Shown here: piece after piece, positions 61,444 to 64,000 of the stretch | How positions within the stretch are numbered: position 1 is the stretch's first letter | Layout of the letters: each line of letters begins with the position of its first letter | Assembly: GCA_019894765.1 (NCBI GenBank) | Contig: JAGXNT010000095.1 | Span: 109,220-173,219 of the forward strand | Length of the DNA stretch: 64,000 nucleotides | DNA from: Candidatus Heimdallarchaeota archaeon | Lineage (GTDB): Archaea; Asgardarchaeota; Heimdallarchaeia; JABLTI01 | Direction: 5' to 3' | The notes under the pieces: generated by a model | Told to the model about the DNA's origin: nothing | Database searches by the model: none | What the model saw: only the letters and a program-made list of their open reading frames with translations | Program-made: the position numbers and the translations under genes

Positions 61444-62445
61444 ATGCCAATCAAAGAACTATTAAAAATGGATGATGCTCTCATTGAACAAGAGAGTCAA
61501 TGGAAGAAAAAACGCAAAGAAATCCTCTCTCGATTGTATCATACTATTGGTACTCCTCCTTTTCCTCGGAATACACGCAATTTAGAGATTATTGATATTG
61601 AAGAATTACCATTCTATACGAAAATGAAGATTTCATATATAGTAGGGGAAGACGATCGTATTACAGCTTTCCTGCTTAAACCAAAAGCTATCGATTTACC
61701 AATTCCGGTTATAATTGCAATGCACCAAACTGTTGGTTCTGGTAAAAATGAGGTTGTTGGTTTGGACGGCAACCCTGATTTTGCTTATGGGCACGAATTG
61801 GCTCTTAGGGGTTATGTTGTTCTTGTTCCAGATTACCTCACTGCTGGAGAGAGAATAGCTGAAGGTTCGAATAAGTTTAACTCAAAAGATTTTTATCAGA
61901 AATATCCCGAATGGTCTATAGTTGGTAAAAATGTTGAGGATTCACAAGCAGCTGTTGATGTGGCCTGTATGTTAGATTATATAGACCAGGAAAAAATAGG
62001 GGTAATTGGACATTCGCTTGGTGGACATAATGCTATTTTTGGTATGGCTGTAGATGAACGAATAAAAGTAGGAGTTAGTAATTGTGGGATGTCAGTTTTT
62101 ACAGAGGAAGAAAAAAAATTAGAATGGACTTTAGAGAAGGGTTACATCTACATTCCTGCTCTAAGAAAGTATTTTTTGGAGAATAAAATACCACCATTTG
62201 ATCTTCATGAAGTTGCTTCTTTGATAGTACCACGACCGTGGTTAAACATTTCAGCATATGATGATGTTGCTTTTGGCAATCAAGAATTCTTAGCTGAAGT
62301 AGGAACTAAACTTTATCAAGTATATAAATTGTTGAAAAAGCCAAATGCATTTTCCTATTACATGCATGGCAACAACCATTCATTCCCTAAACATGCTCGA
62401 GAGCTTGCTTATAGTTGGTTAGATCGATATTTAAAAAGAGATTAA
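61444..62445 (+). CDS. Alpha/beta hydrolase (dienelactone hydrolase/acetyl xylan esterase-like)
   Basis: 333 residues. Nucleophile elbow GHSLGGHNA in VIGVIGHSLGG-type context, oxyanion region PVIIAMHQTVGSGKNEV, and a C-terminal YMHGNNHSFP with the catalytic histidine; AYDDVAFGNQEFL may hold the acid. The long N-terminal part with FYTKMKISYIVGEDDRITAFLLKP is typical of esterases of the dienelactone hydrolase/AXE1 group. Substrate unknown. The true start is the ATG at 61444, since AGGAG at 61429-61433 is its ribosome-binding site; an ATG at 61426 lies upstream of that. Followed by the isochorismatase-like gene. Confidence 0.83.
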   Translation: MPIKELLKMDDALIEQESQWKKKRKEILSRLYHTIGTPPFPRNTRNLEIIDIEELPFYTKMKISYIVGEDDRITAFLLKPKAIDLPIPVIIAMHQTVGSGKNEVVGLDGNPDFAYGHELALRGYVVLVPDYLTAGERIAEGSNKFNSKDFYQKYPEWSIVGKNVEDSQAAVDVACMLDYIDQEKIGVIGHSLGGHNAIFGMAVDERIKVGVSNCGMSVFTEEEKKLEWTLEKGYIYIPALRKYFLENKIPPFDLHEVASLIVPRPWLNISAYDDVAFGNQEFLAEVGTKLYQVYKLLKKPNAFSYYMHGNNHSFPKHARELAYSWLDRYLKRD

Positions 62446-62489
62446 AAATACAAATTGAAATATGATAGCGTGATAATACAACATTGATT

Positions 62490-63203
62490 ATGGGTTATGA
62501 ACAGAACAATCAAAAATCGAAGGAAGATGAAAAATTGAGAATTGGTGAGTTCACAGAAGAATTTGTTCTTCATCTAGCCAGAAAGGCATATGCTCAGGGT
62601 GATGCACAGTTCGAGATCAAACCTGAGAACTGTGTCTTGCTAGTTATTGATATGCAGGATGAGTTTGTCAAGCCGCATTGGTCACCCGACTGGGTTCCTG
62701 AAGCCACGAGGCAAGTTCCTCGTATCAAGAACTTGATTGATTATTGTAGAAGTAGGGACGTGCCTGTTATCTTCACGGTGTATTCCAAGACGCACAATTA
62801 CCTAGACCGACCAAAAACTGGAAGATTCATGCCTGGGCGATATTCCGACCTTGATATTGATTTTTCTTTGTTTTACCAAGAGGGTCGTGTCTGGCATGAG
62901 CTTGAACCCCGAGCGGATGAGATTGTAATTCAAAAATCCTCCTATGGGGCATTTTATGACACACCTCTTGAAACGATTTTGAAGAACATGGAAAAAGACA
63001 CAGTGATAATTTGCGGCACTTTGACAAATTACTGCTGTGGGGCAACAGCCAGGCAGGCATACGATAGAAGCTTCAAAGTTGTATTTGGAAGTGATGTGAC
63101 GGCAACAGATGATCCAGAGATGCAAGAGCCCGAACTGAAGGTGTTGCGAAAGGGCTTTGCAAAGGTCTTAGCTGCTTCTGAAATCATCGATGCGTTAAGT
63201 TGA
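62490..63203 (+). CDS. Isochorismatase-family cysteine hydrolase
   Basis: 237 residues. Catalytic triad visible: aspartate in LLVIDMQDEF, lysine in EIVIQKSSYGAFYDTPLE, and cysteine in GTLTNYCCGATARQAYDRSF. The family hydrolyses amides, nicotinamide, N-carbamoyl groups or isochorismate. Base use is visibly richer in G and C than in its neighbours (for example around 62630-62780 and 62890-63180), so it was probably acquired from another lineage. The ribosome-binding site is poor, unlike most genes here. With the esterase it makes a hydrolase pair between tRNA relic 6 and the tRNA at the edge. Confidence 0.87.
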   Translation: MGYEQNNQKSKEDEKLRIGEFTEEFVLHLARKAYAQGDAQFEIKPENCVLLVIDMQDEFVKPHWSPDWVPEATRQVPRIKNLIDYCRSRDVPVIFTVYSKTHNYLDRPKTGRFMPGRYSDLDIDFSLFYQEGRVWHELEPRADEIVIQKSSYGAFYDTPLETILKNMEKDTVIICGTLTNYCCGATARQAYDRSFKVVFGSDVTATDDPEMQEPELKVLRKGFAKVLAASEIIDALS

Positions 63204-63338
63204 CACATAGAAATATCTGAACGATTCTAGGGAATATGAAGAAGAAGAAAGGAGATGGATGAATACCCTCTCTCGATTTGAACATTCGCTTAAACGAGAT
63301 AATAATTTGTGTTTAATAAATGATAATTAAAGAATTAC

Positions 63339-63904
63339 CTAACTTAGGAATTTATTAACATAGATTGAGGTGAATTCCTCTGCTAAAATATCCATGAAGA
63401 CTATATCATATTTCTTATTACTAATAATTCGAGCTTGTCTTCTACAACCAATTTCCTTAAAACCTATTTTTTTGTAACAATTAATTGCTGCTTTATTAAA
63501 AGAAAAAACACCAAGCATTATATTATTTAAATTCAATAAATTAAAACCATAATCCAAAAGTTGTTTAGTTGCATCTTGACCAAATCCCTTATTCCAATAA
63601 GATTTCTCACCAATTACTATACCTAACATTGCATGTCTGTTTATTTTATCTATATTAAATAACATACATCGGCCAAGTAATTCATCAGATTTCAAATCAA
63701 CAATACTGAATACATGAGCATTATGTAGTAAAAGATCATTGATGGTCTTTTTCTCTTTAGTAACATTTGTAGGAGTATATGCTTCGTCTCCTAAAGGAAT
63801 AGAATTTCAAGATCATTGAACCAGCTTGACCATTTTTCAGCATCTTGTTCAGAGATAGGAGATAAATAACATTTTGTTCCGACAATTTTCTTAAAGTATT
63901 GCAT
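63339..63904 (-). pseudogene. RimJ/RimL-type GNAT acetyltransferase with a frameshift
   Basis: Two minus-strand frames join into one GNAT protein of about 188 residues. The N-terminal part (from the ATG at 63904) reads GTKCYLSPISEQDAEKWSSW then FNDLEI, the RimJ/L start. After a one-base loss near 63793-63808 the other frame goes on with PLGDEAYTPTNVTKEKK, then VFSIVDLKSDELLGRC, IGEKSYWNKGFGQDATKQLL (acetyl-CoA loop) and CYKKIGFKEIG. No slippery heptamer is seen at the break, so a true inactivation or an assembly error is more likely than programmed frameshifting. It lies right next to the tRNA at the window edge. Confidence 0.72.
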
Positions 63905-63968
63905 CACAATCGTGTTATGCAATAAATGAATGATTATAAATCGATTGATAACTAAAGGAAAAAAGAAA

Positions 63969-64000
63969 TGGTGGACCCAGCGCGATTGGAACACGCGACC
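63969..64000 (-). tRNA. tRNA gene, 3' end only (cut by window edge)
   Basis: Minus strand: encoded CCA (63969-63971), discriminator A, acceptor strand TGGGTCC (63973-63979), T-stem CGCGC (63980-63984) paired with GCGTG (63992-63996), T-loop TTCCAAT, then GGTC into the variable region at the edge. The T-stem is fully paired, unlike in several relics, so this is probably the intact gene; the anticodon lies beyond the window and the amino acid cannot be given. The T-loop has C where a purine is usual. Confidence 0.65.

Noticed and set aside
62802..63125. Minus-strand open frames of 107 and 77 codons
   Set aside because: They lie wholly within the isochorismatase-like gene, whose catalytic motifs fix the coding strand; they are shadows of its higher GC content.
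52370..64000. A classical integron with attC sites
   Set aside because: The repeated sites read as tRNA 3' ends, not as attC folds with R and L boxes, and no integron integrase is present.
1..64000. ESCRT-III, Vps4, Vps25, ubiquitin, small GTPase, transposase or site-specific recombinase genes
   Set aside because: I looked through every substantial reading frame for their motifs and found none in this window.

Overview
The window reads as chromosomal DNA of an Asgard archaeon, most likely from the Heimdallarchaeia side of the group. The archaeal signs are a Cbf5-type pseudouridine synthase, ribosomal protein L14e, archaeal-type CMP kinase and PheRS, and a serine tRNA with an intron behind the anticodon. 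The Asgard sign is an operon of ESCRT-I and ESCRT-II homologues (UEV/Vps23-like, full-length Vps28, Vps22/EAP30). The DNA is AT-rich. Many genes start about six bases after a GGTG ribosome-binding motif, which moves several start codons downstream of the longest open frame.

Layout. 0-9.7 kb: the end of a HAD hydrolase, a HEAT protein, a regulator with a membrane protein, a large anchored exoprotein, a coiled-coil winged-helix protein, a possible roadblock/longin-fold protein, an MFS transporter and a lone OppF ATPase. 10.0-12.65 kb: the ESCRT operon (UEV, Vps28, an unrecognised helical protein, Vps22), closed by a 9-bp hairpin. 12.65-15.4 kb: an anchored TIM-barrel-like exoprotein and a polytopic membrane protein. 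15.5-21.8 kb: an informational block (tRNA-Ser, rRNA-type methyltransferase, cbf5, rpl14e, cmk, pheS and pheT, the last two convergent). 21.9-34.6 kb: a UROD-family protein, two sugar-isomerase-like paralogues, a membrane-anchored thiamine-type binding protein, an APH kinase, and a run of PlsY-like acyltransferase, 3-beta-HSD-like dehydrogenase and two ferredoxin proteins, then a 14-TM exporter. 34.7-43.7 kb: GNAT, methyltransferase, three TIGR04076 paralogues, a third isomerase paralogue, an SBBP propeller, a large regulator, a 46-residue secreted peptide and a lone receiver domain. 43.7-50 kb: a duplicated zinc-ribbon mini-gene, a hydantoinase/racemase/PLP-decarboxylase group and an LVIVD propeller protein.

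From about 52.4 kb to the right edge the character changes. The 3' end of a real tRNA gene enters at the right edge (minus strand). To its left lie six separate copies of a tRNA 3' end (T-arm plus acceptor and CCA-like bases, no anticodon half), all in the same orientation. Between successive copies sit one or a few accessory genes: TIGR04076 pair, iron-sulfur flavoprotein, GNAT and DUF1028; zinc ribbon; CBS protein; CrtI-like oxidoreductase; a second CrtI-like oxidoreductase; esterase, isochorismatase-like hydrolase and a frameshifted GNAT. This is what serial insertion at one tRNA end would leave behind. No recombinase gene is in the window. This array and the ESCRT operon are the two most notable things here.

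I see no CRISPR array, insertion sequence or replication origin. Functions are assigned from motifs read by eye; no database search was possible.
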